64,000 nt of DNA from Terrimesophilobacter sp963702165. GTDB lineage: Bacteria > Actinomycetota > Actinomycetes > Actinomycetales > Microbacteriaceae. Positions 40,311 through 48,441 of the stretch are shown here, piece after piece. Within the stretch, counting starts at the first letter, position 1, and the number at the start of each line of letters is the position of its first letter. Below the pieces are notes generated by a model. It saw nothing but the letters and a program-made list of their open reading frames with translations, made no database searches and was not told the DNA's origin. The stretch is from the NCBI GenBank assembly GCA_963702165.1, contig OY969722.1, forward strand, positions 1,984,001 to 2,048,000, read 5' to 3'. The position numbers were made by a program, and so were the translations under genes.

Positions 40311-41306
40311 ATGCACAAGACCCGCGAAACGCCCACTGTCCGCAAGCCCGCCTTCACAACCACGAAGATCGCGGCGTTCGTCACCGGCATTGCAGTCACT
40401 GCCATGCTGGTCGGCTGCAGCGTCAGCGGCGTGCAGCAGGAACCGGATGCGCCGGCGAACATAGCGGTGGAACCGGTCACCGACCCCACGGTCGTCATTG
40501 AGGACAGTTCCGCAACCCAGACCAGCGCGATTGAGCTGCTCGGCACCCTCGAGGTGAAAGGCCGAGCACCGAAGACGGGGTATGACCGTGTCGGCCAGTT
40601 CGGCACCGCGTGGCTGGACGTTGACCGCAATGGGTGTGATACGCGCAACGACATCCTGGATCGCGATCTGGTCGACGAGACCAAGTCCGGTCCCTGCAAG
40701 GTGCTCACGGGCATCCTGAACGACCCGTACACGGGCACAGACGATCAACTTCGTGCGTGGCGACGCCACGTCATCGCTCGTGCAGATCGATCACGTGGTC
40801 CCGCTGCTCGATGCCTGGCAGAAGGGTGCGCAACAGCTCACGCAGGCGCAACGGATCGCGTTCGCGAACGACCCGATGAATCTCTCGCCACCGATGGCCC
40901 CACGAACGCCAGCAAAGGCGCGGGCGATGCGGCGACATGGCTGCCGCCGCAGAAGTCGTTCCGATGCGAGTACGTTGCACGCCAGGTGTCGGTGAAGGCG
41001 ACCTACGGGTTGTGGGTCACCGCGGCGGAGAAGGAGCAGATCGCGGCGATCCTCGCCGACTGCCCCGACCAGCAGGCCTACACCTCACCGTTCGCTCCGG
41101 CACCCGTTCCGGTCGTCGCCCAGCCGGCGCCCGAGCCCGCGCCCCCAGCGGCCGCGCCGGAACCCGCGCCAGCACCAGCTCCGCCCGCCGTTTCTTACGC
41201 GAATTGCACTGAGGTCCGCGCGGCGGGTGCCGCTCCCATCTACGCCGGGCAGCCCGGTTGGGAAGACAAGTTCGACCGTGACAAGGACGGCGTCGGCTGC
41301 GAGTAG
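40311..41306 (+). pseudogene. Secreted HNH endonuclease/excalibur protein with two compensating frameshifts
   Basis: The 331-codon frame has a lipoprotein-like N-terminus (VTGIAVTAMLVGCSVSG), family blocks VGQFGTAWLDVDRNGCDTRND and KSFRCEYVARQVSVKATYGL, a Pro/Ala linker, and an excalibur calcium-binding tail (DRDKDGVGCE). Between ~40740 and ~40884 the family sequence, including the HNH core QIDHVVPLLDAWQKGAQQLT, lies in the +1 frame. One extra base near 40740 and one missing base near 40883 leave the frame open but replace the catalytic centre with junk. Sequencing error or real inactivation. Confidence 0.85.
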
Positions 41307-41340
41307 GCAGTCCCGCGTTCCTCGGCCCCGGCACGCGCCC

Positions 41341-41403
41341 GTTTCGGACACCCGCGGTAGCTCCGGACAGCCGCTTAGGGTGCGCCGGTAGCGGATGACC
41401 GGA
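41341..41403. repeat. Hairpin repeat flanking the HNH gene (right copy)
   Basis: GTTTCGGACA opening, then TCCGGACAGCCGCT (41362-41375) / AGCGGATGACCGGA (41390-41403) as an imperfect inverted repeat. Similar in order and sequence to 40162-40244. Confidence 0.7.
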
Positions 41404-41483
41404 CCGGGCACGGCGGGCAGTCCCGCGATGGAACCGGCAAAGGTTCGCGTGTGATGCTGGGGTGGACGGAAGGCGGTCCACCC

Positions 41484-42861
41484 ATGGAACGAATCGACGT
41501 CGACACCCTCGTGATCGGCTGGGGCAAGGGCGGCAAGACCCTGGCCGGCGCGCTGGGCAGGCAGGGCCGCACGCGTCGCGGTCGTGGAGCGGTCGAACCA
41601 GATGTACGGCGGCAGCTGCATCAACATCAACTGCGTCCCGACGAAGGATCTCGTGCACAGCGCCGAGACTCGGCGCGACGCTGACGATCCGCAGGCCTGG
41701 TTCACCGATGCGGTCGCTGGGCGCGATGCGCTGATCGACAAGCTTCGGGCCCGGAACCACGCGATGCTCGCCGAGGTCGACACCGTGACGCTCATCGATG
41801 GCGAGGCACGCTTCACCGGGCCGAACCAGATCGAGGTGGCAGCAGGCGACGACCGCCTGGCCATCACCGCAAAGTCGATCGTCATCAACACCGGCACCGT
41901 CCCTGCACGCCCCGACATCCCCGGGGTAGACGGCCCGCGAGTGCACGATTCCACCACGATTCAGCATGTCCAGCCGCTGCCCGAGCGGCTCGTCATCGTC
42001 GGCGGCGGGTACGTCGGCCTGGAATTCGCGGGCATGTTCGCGAACTTCGGGTCGCGAGTGACGCTGGTCGACCACGGCGAGCGCCTGATGCGCAGGGAGG
42101 ATCCGGATGTCGCGGCGGCGGTCCAAGCGCTACTCGAGGAGTCAGGGGTCGAGTTCCTCTTCGGCGCAGAGACCGCGCGCATCGAGGATGGCCCGGATGA
42201 GGCATCCGTCACCGTGAGGATCGGCGACGAGACCAGCGCGCTCGAAGCCGACGCGGTGCTGCTCGCGACCGGGCGCCGTGCGACGACGGATGCCCTCGGG
42301 CTCGATGCGGCCGGCGTCGCGGTCAATGACCGTGGCTTCGTCATCGTCGACGAGTTCCTGCGCGCATCCGTGCCCGGAGTGTTCGCGGTGGGCGACATCA
42401 ATGGCGGGCCGCAGTTCACGTACGTGTCGCTGGACGACTACCGCATTGTGCTCGGCCAGCTGAACGGTGGGAGCAGGCGCAGTACCGCCGATCGGGTCGC
42501 GGTGCCGAGCACGATCTTCCTCAGCCCGCCGCTGGCCAGGGCGGGCTGGAATGAGATGCAGGCGCGCGAAAGCGGTCGTTCGGTGCTCGTGGCGAAGAAG
42601 GCGATCGCGGATATCGCTGCGATGCCACGGCCGAAGATTGTTGGCGAGACCCACGGGCTGATCAAGGTGATCGTGGACGCGGAAACCGAGCTGGTGCTCG
42701 GAGCGACCGTGTTCTCGATCGACGCACAGGAAGTGATCAACCTGCTGGCGCTCGCGATGCGGGCGGGAGTGACCGCGAGTGAGCTGCGTGACGGGATCTG
42801 GACGCATCCGTCCAGCACCGAAGCGCTCAACGAGGTGCTGGCCGACCTGCGGCCGCTCTGA
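41484..42861 (+). pseudogene. Flavin pyridine nucleotide-disulfide oxidoreductase with one frameshift
   Basis: Mercuric reductase/lipoamide dehydrogenase-like flavoenzyme. MERIDVDTLVIGWGKGGKTL starts at 41484 in one frame; from ~41571 the protein continues in the +1 frame as RVAVVERSNQMYGG, with redox Cys pair CININC before VPTKDL, NAD motif IVGGGYVGLEFAGMFANFGS, FAVGDINGGPQFTYV, and a C-terminal dimer domain. One extra base near 41571 explains it. If real, the FAD-binding N-terminus is lost; a start inside (41584) would lack it. Confidence 0.85.
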
Positions 42862-42874
42862 ACGTCGCCGAGAG

Positions 42875-42918
42875 TGCAGAAACCGGCAGTTACGCGCGCC
42901 TTACGGCACTTTTCTGCA
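42875..42918. repeat. Intergenic palindrome with TGCAGAAA/TTTCTGCA core
   Basis: TGCAGAAA (42875-42882) and TTTCTGCA (42911-42918) with partly complementary flanks, between convergent genes just after the oxidoreductase stop. Same architecture as the other intergenic palindromes, different sequence. Confidence 0.7.
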
Positions 42919-42937
42919 GTTTCGCGGGGCGGGTGGC

Positions 42938-43210
42938 TCAGCCGGCGAGCAGGGGAAGCACGACCGACCCGACGAAGCCGATCGAACACATCAAGATCAG
43001 CAGGGCAAGGAGTGTGCCGCTGACGGCGATGGCCCAATCCAACTCAAGGCGCGCGGGACGGAATTCCTTGGCGTCTGCCCGCTTCATGGCGACCGCAACC
43101 GGCAGCCCGACGATGGGGACGAAAAAACCGAGCAGAAGGACGCCCCACGACTCAACGGCGCGGCGGTCAGGACTCAGGACAACCGTCGACCGTTGTGACC
43201 TGGCGCTCAT
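42938..43210 (-). CDS. Small hypothetical membrane protein
   Basis: 90 aa with two transmembrane helices (LLLGFFVPIVGLPVAVAM and WAIAVSGTLLALLILMCSIG) joined by a charged loop. ATG start at 43210. No family recognised. Convergent with the oxidoreductase, divergent from the DUF2510 gene. Confidence 0.65.
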   Translation of the reverse strand: MSARSQRSTVVLSPDRRAVESWGVLLLGFFVPIVGLPVAVAMKRADAKEFRPARLELDWAIAVSGTLLALLILMCSIGFVGSVVLPLLAG

Positions 43211-43304
43211 CGTGTGCCCTCCCGTGCATGTGGTGATGAGCGTAGCTCATCGACATCCGCAGTGCGATCCCCTTCGTCTCCGCACACTGCTATGAATGGT
43301 GGTC

Positions 43305-43796
43305 ATGGACGTCGGCTGGCAGCCTGACCCTCAGGCCCCCAACAGGGAGCGCTGGTGGGACGGTGTCGGATGGACAGAGTTCACGCGCGTCCCGTTCGCG
43401 TTTGCTCGCTCGGATCCGGCCGCACAGACTCGCGTCCTTCACGTTCGCGATTCGATCGCTGCCGCCTGGTGGATCGCAAACGCCCCCCTGATCGTCTGGC
43501 TGGCCACTCAGATCTTCTTCATGTTCTCGCTTGCGTCAGCACTTGCGGGCATGCTGCTCAGTTGGCTTCCGCTGGTCGCCATAGTCGCCCTGTTCATGCT
43601 GGCCGTCAACGACCGGGACGAACTTCGCCGGCGTGGCTGCGCCGAAGCCGCGTCGCCCTTCTGGATGCTCGGTGGCCCGCTTGTGTACCTCACAGCCCGA
43701 TGGCTCGCTGTCCGCCCGTACAACGGCCGCGGAGCCGCGACCCTCGTCGTTCACGTGATCGAACTTGCCGTGGTCGTCGCAACGCTGCTCTTCTAG
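43305..43796 (+). CDS. DUF2510 domain membrane protein
   Basis: 163 aa. The N-terminal DUF2510 motif GWQPDPQAPNRERWWDGVGW is a short actinobacterial module common on membrane proteins. It is followed by about four hydrophobic helices (AAWWIANAPLIVWLATQIFF onward). Start at MDVGWQPDP; the GTG three codons earlier is an alternative. Function unknown. Convergent with tRNA-Arg. Confidence 0.8.
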   Translation: MDVGWQPDPQAPNRERWWDGVGWTEFTRVPFAFARSDPAAQTRVLHVRDSIAAAWWIANAPLIVWLATQIFFMFSLASALAGMLLSWLPLVAIVALFMLAVNDRDELRRRGCAEAASPFWMLGGPLVYLTARWLAVRPYNGRGAATLVVHVIELAVVVATLLF

Positions 43797-43828
43797 AACC
43801 CCTGCGACGCGGCAACACGCCACAAAGA

Positions 43829-43868
43829 GGAAGCCCCGGCGTTCGACCAGCGAACTACCGGGGCTTCC
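43829..43868 (-). terminator. Intrinsic terminator after tRNA-Arg
   Basis: 11-bp stem GGAAGCCCCGG / CCGGGGCTTCC enclosing a smaller GTTCG/CGAAC hairpin. On the minus strand it is followed by TCTTTGTG. It sits 6 nt beyond the tRNA 3' end and can also end the DUF2510 transcript. Confidence 0.8.
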
Positions 43869-43874
43869 AAAACG

Positions 43875-43947
43875 CGCGCCCGGAGGGACTCGAACCCCCA
43901 ACCTTCTGATCCGTAGTCAGATGCTCTATCCATTGAGCTACGGGCGC
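43875..43947 (-). tRNA. tRNA-Arg (anticodon ACG)
   Basis: 73 nt, acceptor GCGCCCG/CGGGCGC, anticodon loop TCTGA-CTACGGA-TCAGA giving ACG, T-arm GGGTTCGAGTCCC. Needs A34-to-inosine editing to read CGC and CGA; tadA is in this window at 34866-35330. Confidence 0.96.
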
Positions 43948-44080
43948 GTGTCGGCTGAACCAACCCAATGACTATACCAGCGACTCGGCTGGGGGAATGC
44001 CGCCCGGTCGCCGACCACCCGCATCCGGAACCGCAAGCAACTCTCACCCTGCTCTCGCCTATCCGGGACACAATGGGGCC

Positions 44081-44740
44081 ATGTCCACTTGGCACGACGT
44101 CGACCGCTACATCAACCACGAACTCGTGAAGCAGGATGCTGCGCTGGCCGGCGTCCTCCAGGCAAATGAGTCCGCCGACCTGCCGATGATCGACGTGTCA
44201 CCGGCGCACGGAAAGTTCCTGATGCTGCTCGCGCAGATCTGCCGCGCACGCCGCGTGCTCGAAATCGGCACACTCGGCGGCTACAGCTCGATCTGGCTCG
44301 CCAAGGGGCTGCTGCCGGGAGGCCGGGTCATCTCGCTCGAGGCGATACCGAAGCATGCGGAGGTCGCCCGCGCGAACATCCGCCGGGCCGGATTCGCCGA
44401 TCGCATCGAAGTGCGCCTGGCGCCGGCGGTCGAGACGCTCGCGATGATGGTCAACGAGGGCGCCGAGCGTTTCGACCTGGTGTTCATCGACGCCGACAAG
44501 GCGAACAACGCGAAATACGTCGAGTGGGCGCTCATGCTCACCCGCTCGGGCTCGATCATCGTGATCGACAATGTCGTGCGAGGCGGCGCTGTGCTGTCCG
44601 AGGATGGCGGCGACCCATCCGTTGTCGGCACGCGCGCCGCGATCGAACTCATCGCGAGCGACCCCCGCCTCGACGGCACCGCCATCCAAACCGTCGGCAT
44701 CAAGGGCTGGGACGGCTTCGCTATCGCCCGGGTCGTGTAG
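44081..44740 (+). CDS. SAM-dependent O-methyltransferase (catechol/caffeoyl-CoA type)
   Basis: 219 aa, Rossmann methyltransferase: RRVLEIGTLGGYSSIWLAKG motif I, VISLEAIPKHAEVAR, FIDADKANNAKYVEWAL, IVIDNVVRGGAV, which are the metal-dependent O-methyltransferase family 3 hallmarks. Start at MSTWHDVDRY; CACAAT (44069-44074) is a possible -10 box 6 nt before. Substrate unknown. Convergent with the ArsR gene. Confidence 0.9.
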   Translation: MSTWHDVDRYINHELVKQDAALAGVLQANESADLPMIDVSPAHGKFLMLLAQICRARRVLEIGTLGGYSSIWLAKGLLPGGRVISLEAIPKHAEVARANIRRAGFADRIEVRLAPAVETLAMMVNEGAERFDLVFIDADKANNAKYVEWALMLTRSGSIIVIDNVVRGGAVLSEDGGDPSVVGTRAAIELIASDPRLDGTAIQTVGIKGWDGFAIARVV

Positions 44741-44747
44741 GTGCAGC

Positions 44748-45095
44748 TCAGGTGAGCAGGAACTTCGACACTGAGTCAAGTGCGCCGGGCACGAGCGAGT
44801 AGTAAGCCCAGGTTCCGCGCTGCGAGCGCGCGAGAAAACCGGCGTCGGACAGCACCTTCAGGTGGTGCGACACGGTTGGCTGACTGAGACCGAGCGGCTC
44901 GGTCAGGTCACACACGCACGCTTCCTGGTTCTCGGATGCGGCCACGATCGAGATGAGGCGCAGGCGGGCCGGGTCGGCGAGGGCCTTGAGTCCCCGCGCC
45001 AGCTCGACGGCCGACTCCGCGCTCAGCGTCTCGCTCGTCAGCGGCTCGCAGCTCGAGCAAGCATCCACGACGGTGAGCGTGCGCGTATCGGTCAT
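44748..45095 (-). CDS. ArsR family metal(loid)-sensing repressor
   Basis: 115 aa winged HTH: LADPARLRLISIVAASENQE, ACVCDLTEPLGLSQPTVSHH. The CVCDL motif in the alpha-3 region is the arsenite-type ArsR metal site, and another Cys pair (CSSC) is near the N-terminus. TAGGAT (45103-45108) ends 7 nt before the ATG, so leaderless. Two matching palindromes lie in the divergent region. No arsenite pump or reductase gene follows; the target may have been lost. Confidence 0.88.
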   Translation of the reverse strand: MTDTRTLTVVDACSSCEPLTSETLSAESAVELARGLKALADPARLRLISIVAASENQEACVCDLTEPLGLSQPTVSHHLKVLSDAGFLARSQRGTWAYYSLVPGALDSVSKFLLT

Positions 45096-45116
45096 GGAAA
45101 GAATCCTAACCCAATG

Positions 45117-45172
45117 CATTGACAGACGTCGATGAAAGATAGAAACTTACTTCATTGATCATTGTCGATGAA
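45117..45172. promoter_or_regulatory. Two ArsR operator-like sites
   Basis: CATTGA-N6-TCGATGAA occurs at 45117-45136 and again at 45153-45172, 36 bp apart. The two half-sites are near-complements (TTCATCGA versus T(G/T)CATTGA). They lie between the ArsR gene and a rightward frame. A short ORF with AAGGGA could start at ATG 45183 (MLAGLNPDGFLRLHAVERG), but it soon becomes low-complexity and may be a remnant. Confidence 0.65.
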
Positions 45173-45346
45173 GGGAACGAAGATGTTGGCAGGCCTGAAC
45201 CCAGACGGGTTCCTGCGACTTCACGCGGTGGAGCGCGGAGTGCTCATGGAAAGAACGCCCCGCAGACGCCGCACGAGCTCGGTGACATCCACTCCGTGTC
45301 CGGCCGCAATGGACGCCGCGCCCGCCGCGTGCTCGGCGGCCTGCTG

Positions 45347-45802
45347 ATGGCTGAGCAACCACCCGTCCTCCAGTTGCGGGTGGTCATGGAGGTCGACGAC
45401 TTCGAGGCTGCGCTCGCCTTCTACCGCGACACGCTCGGGCTGGACGAGCAGCTCGCGTTCGAGGGCGAGGGCGACGCACGGGTCGCGATCCTCGACGCCG
45501 GACGGGCAACTCTCGAACTCGCCAACCACGCCCAGAAGGACCTGATCGACACCATCGAGACCGGTGAGCGACAGGGCCGTGGCATCCGTCTCGCGTTTGA
45601 GGTGACGGATGGGCGCGGAACGACACGGCGCCTAGAGGCGGCCGGCGCGACGATCATCGGGGAACCACGAGAGACCCCGTGGCGCTCGCTCAACTCCCGT
45701 CTGGAGAGCCCCACCGGCCAGCAGATCACCGTATTCGAGGAGCTCGAGGGCTCTGAGGAACGCCGTCAGCGCGAGGGCTTCGGCACCAGCGACGAGCGCT
45801 GA
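45347..45802 (+). CDS. VOC (glyoxalase/bleomycin resistance) family protein
   Basis: 151 aa. Vicinal-oxygen-chelate fold: LQLRVVMEVDDFEAALAFYR, DTLGLDEQLAFEGEGDARVA, then RGIRLAFEVTDG and SPTGQQITVFEELEG. The start at 45347 is chosen where homology begins; the frame is open further left. It is the first full gene right of the two ArsR-type sites, but it does not look like the arsenic lyase ArsI (no cysteine pair seen). Activity unknown. Confidence 0.8.
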   Translation: MAEQPPVLQLRVVMEVDDFEAALAFYRDTLGLDEQLAFEGEGDARVAILDAGRATLELANHAQKDLIDTIETGERQGRGIRLAFEVTDGRGTTRRLEAAGATIIGEPRETPWRSLNSRLESPTGQQITVFEELEGSEERRQREGFGTSDER

Positions 45803-45826
45803 GCCGCACTGCCGACTCCCCGGCAT

Positions 45827-45860
45827 CCGTCTGGGTGAACGCTTGCGCTCGCCCAGACGG
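45827..45860 (+). terminator. Terminator-like hairpin after the VOC gene
   Basis: 9-bp stem CCGTCTGGG / CCCAGACGG with a 16-nt loop, 24 nt after the VOC stop. No clear U-run follows. Confidence 0.5.
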
Positions 45861-45927
45861 AACCAGATGATGGTGAGCATGGGCGACCCCCGCCCCTGCT
45901 GAATCGCGGGCTTAGAGGGAGGCACCG

Positions 45928-46377
45928 ATGCAATCACGCATGGTGCGCGTGCCGTTGCTGATCATCCAAGGATTCGTTGCTCTCACGGCCTTCGCAGGCG
46001 GAATAGCGCTGATCGTCGGCAGCCTGAATCGGGACGTCGGTGGCGTGATCGTCCCACCGCAGGAGTTCCTGGAGGGATCGCCGTTTGGCTCTTTCGTGAT
46101 ACCTGGCCTGTTGCTGGCTGTGGTCCTCGGCGGCGTGCACCTGGTCGCTTTCCTGATGCTCGTTCGACGCCACAGGTGGGCACACTTCGCCGCAGCCGCA
46201 GCAGGCTCTGCGGCGCTCATCTGGATCTTCGTCCAGATGGTCTACATCCCGTTCAGCGTGCTGCAGGCCGTCTACTTCGTCTGCGGCCTCGCCGAACTCG
46301 GACTGGTCCTGCTCGGCCTCGGCGTGCTCCGCCCGCTGACCGCGGATCGGGTCACCCCGCACGACGACGTCCGATAG
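45928..46377 (+). CDS. Hypothetical four-helix membrane protein
   Basis: 149 aa with four hydrophobic helices (VPLLIIQGFVALTAFAGGIA; FVIPGLLLAVVLGGVHLVAF; WAHFAAAAAGSAALIWIFVQ; AVYFVCGLAELGLVLLGLGV). GAGGGAGG lies 5 nt before the ATG. First gene of the accessory small-membrane-protein block. No family recognised. Confidence 0.75.
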   Translation: MQSRMVRVPLLIIQGFVALTAFAGGIALIVGSLNRDVGGVIVPPQEFLEGSPFGSFVIPGLLLAVVLGGVHLVAFLMLVRRHRWAHFAAAAAGSAALIWIFVQMVYIPFSVLQAVYFVCGLAELGLVLLGLGVLRPLTADRVTPHDDVR

Positions 46378-46604
46378 CAAGCGGGACTCGGCCCCCACAG
46401 CCGGATGGCTTCATCCAATGCGCGAAGGGGTATACCGGGCTGCACGCGCGCTCCTTCCGGCGTCCTTTATAGCCCGACTGCTTCAGCGACAGCCGATCAC
46501 CCCGCCCGAATGACGTGCCCCCGTCAGGCTGTCACTACTGTGCTGTCGCGACTGTGCTTTCGCAGACTTGCTCGCGAAGGAACCACCATGACTGCGACAC
46601 CCCG

Positions 46605-47150
46605 ATGACCCCCGCCGAAATCCACCCGGAAACGGACGGCGGCCCCGACGAGACGGGCAAGCGCTCGGGAATGGCCGCCGTCGGCGACCATCTCGCCACG
46701 GAGCAGGGCGTGTACGGCGTCATCCTCGTCGCCGGCCTGGTGGTCGTGAGCGGGTCGGAGCCTGCCCTGACGGCGTTCGTCACTGTCGTCACCACGGTCG
46801 TCGTGTTCTGGGCGGCCCACGTGTACGCAGGAACAGTCGCCCACCATCGGAACGTTGGCGGTCGGATGATCAGCCTCACCGAATCCTTCGTCGCGGCACT
46901 GCGACCCTCCTGGGGGCTGCTGGTCTCGGCGCTGATTCCCGCGGCGATCCTGTTGCTGGGGGTAACCAAGGCCGTCCCGGATGACGCAGCCCAGTGGGCT
47001 GCACTCTGGGTGTGTGTCGGCGTGCTGGCGATTCTCGGCTTCGTCGCCTTCCGGCGCCGCGGCTCCCGGCTGGCCGTCTGCCTCCTCGGGTCCGTCGGAA
47101 CCGCCGCATTCGGCCTCATCATGGTCGCCCTCAAGGTGCTGCTGCACTGA
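46605..47150 (+). CDS. Hypothetical four-helix membrane protein, coupled to a six-codon leader ORF
   Basis: 181 aa with a hydrophilic N-terminus and helices from residue ~38 (VYGVILVAGLVVVSG; LTAFVTVVTTVVVFWAAHVY; LLVSALIPAAILLLGVT; AALWVCVGVLAILGFVAF; LLGSVGTAAFGLIMVAL). No ribosome-binding site lies before ATG 46605. Instead GAAGGA precedes ATG 46588, which opens a six-codon frame (MTATPR) whose TGA overlaps this start as ATGA. So translation is probably coupled. Function unknown. Confidence 0.7.
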   Translation: MTPAEIHPETDGGPDETGKRSGMAAVGDHLATEQGVYGVILVAGLVVVSGSEPALTAFVTVVTTVVVFWAAHVYAGTVAHHRNVGGRMISLTESFVAALRPSWGLLVSALIPAAILLLGVTKAVPDDAAQWAALWVCVGVLAILGFVAFRRRGSRLAVCLLGSVGTAAFGLIMVALKVLLH

Positions 47151-47167
47151 GGCCGCGGCATCCGTGA

Positions 47168-47518
47168 TCAGCCGAGGAGTTTCGCCTTAGCCGCAGCGAA
47201 CTCAGCGTCCGAAAGGACGCCCTGCGCGTGCAATGCGCCCAGTTGGTTCAGTTGGCCCATGAGGTCGCTGCCTCCGCCGGCTGCAGCCGGGGCCGCCGGT
47301 GCGGGTGCTGCCGCCTGCGCATTGGCAACGGCTTGCGCTGCCGCGGCGTCCATCGCATCCTGCTGCTGTTGCGCCTCCCACGCCTGGTCCTGGGCGGCGT
47401 CCTCCGCCCTCCCCTGCTGCCGCCTGGAGACCCGACCGGAGACCGCGGTTGCGGTTCCGGCGACAACAGCGGTGCGCGCTGCCATGCCGACGAGTCCCGG
47501 GCGTCCACCTCTACGCAT
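47168..47518 (-). CDS. SHOCT domain protein
   Basis: 116 aa. Basic N-terminus (MRRGGRPGLVGMAARTAVVA), Gln/Ala-rich middle (AWEAQQQQDAMDAAAAQAVA), then a C-terminal SHOCT motif: LMGQLNQLGALHAQGVLSDA and EFAAAKAKLLG. SHOCT is a short oligomerisation/anchoring motif. The start at 47518 has GGAGGAG upstream; longer frames overlap the next gene and are spurious. Last gene of a four-gene minus-strand set with DUF6325-like and PLDc_N/SHOCT genes. Confidence 0.8.
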   Translation of the reverse strand: MRRGGRPGLVGMAARTAVVAGTATAVSGRVSRRQQGRAEDAAQDQAWEAQQQQDAMDAAAAQAVANAQAAAPAPAAPAAAGGGSDLMGQLNQLGALHAQGVLSDAEFAAAKAKLLG

Positions 47519-47531
47519 GATCTTCTCCTCC

Positions 47532-47951
47532 TCACCCGGCGTGTTCGGCCAGGTACGCGTTGACGAGTGGTGCGGGTACGCCCTGCCGGGCCACCACGAA
47601 GCCTCCAGCGTCGAATAGCGCCGCGGAGAACGCCTTGGCCCAGAGCAGCTCGACCGTGAGAATGGCCGCGGATGCCCCTGGCGGGACATTCGCGGCGAGA
47701 TCCGCGATGTCTTCTTCGCCAGCGAGCCCTGCCAGATCGAGTTTCGGCACGTTGGCGTCATCGACCGTGTCCGACAGTTCCATGGTGGTGAGGTCGCCAT
47801 CCTCAGAGCGTCGGACGAAGACGAGGTCGAGAACGTTCACCGTGCCCGACTTGACGAGGTCATCCAGCGCCTTGAGAACACCGGGACCGGGCCGATCACC
47901 GTCGAAGCCGATTGCGTAGAACTCGATGGGACCGTAGTCGAACGTGGTCAT
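47532..47951 (-). CDS. DUF6325/DUF1269-like protein
   Basis: 139 aa, soluble alpha/beta: YGPIEFYAIGFDGDRPGPGV, LVKSGTVNVLDLVFVRRSED, PGASAAILTVELLWAKAF. It resembles the DUF1269/DUF6325 group of unknown function, often seen with SHOCT proteins in actinobacteria. GGAGG lies 7 nt before the ATG. 13 nt before the SHOCT gene. Confidence 0.78.
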   Translation of the reverse strand: MTTFDYGPIEFYAIGFDGDRPGPGVLKALDDLVKSGTVNVLDLVFVRRSEDGDLTTMELSDTVDDANVPKLDLAGLAGEEDIADLAANVPPGASAAILTVELLWAKAFSAALFDAGGFVVARQGVPAPLVNAYLAEHAG

Positions 47952-47980
47952 GGGGATACCTCCTCTGGCCAGCGGGCCAG

Positions 47981-48391
47981 CTAGCTCATCGCTGACGCGG
48001 GCCGGGAGCCCTGTGACCGCAGCGCTTCAGCCTTAAGCGCTTCGTACTCCGCCTGGGTGATCGCCCCGGAATCCAGCAGTGACTTCGCCGTGGCGATGTC
48101 GCTCACCGAACTGGTCGAGGCTGCGGTCTGCCGGATGTAGTCATCCTGTGCCATCTGCATCGAGCGGGCCTGGGACATGGAACGACGAGACATACCGTCT
48201 CCGCGCGCGATCAGGTAAACCAGAGCGGTCAGGAACGGAACGAATACCAACAGCAGAATCCACAGCGCCTTCATCCATCCGTTCAGCTCGTGATCGCGGA
48301 AGATGTCGGCGAGGATGGAAAAAAGCACCATCAGGTAGGCGATGAAGACAAAGCTCCAGAAGAACCAGGAGATCCAGCTCCACAGATCCAT
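47981..48391 (-). CDS. PLDc_N membrane protein with C-terminal SHOCT motif
   Basis: 136 aa. Two N-terminal helices (WSWISWFFWSFVFIAYLMVL; ALWILLLVFVPFLTALVYLI followed by ARGDGMSRRS) of the PLDc_N type, then a soluble tail ending with SHOCT: SDIATAKSLLDSGAITQAEY EALKAEAL. Likely a membrane-anchored scaffold; no catalytic HKD motif. Head of the set transcribed toward the SHOCT gene; a candidate operator lies 75 nt upstream. Confidence 0.82.
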   Translation of the reverse strand: MDLWSWISWFFWSFVFIAYLMVLFSILADIFRDHELNGWMKALWILLLVFVPFLTALVYLIARGDGMSRRSMSQARSMQMAQDDYIRQTAASTSSVSDIATAKSLLDSGAITQAEYEALKAEALRSQGSRPASAMS

Positions 48392-48441
48392 GTCGACCCC
48401 AATCGTCGAGGGCGGGCCACACGCTCGCCACTGAGCCGAAA

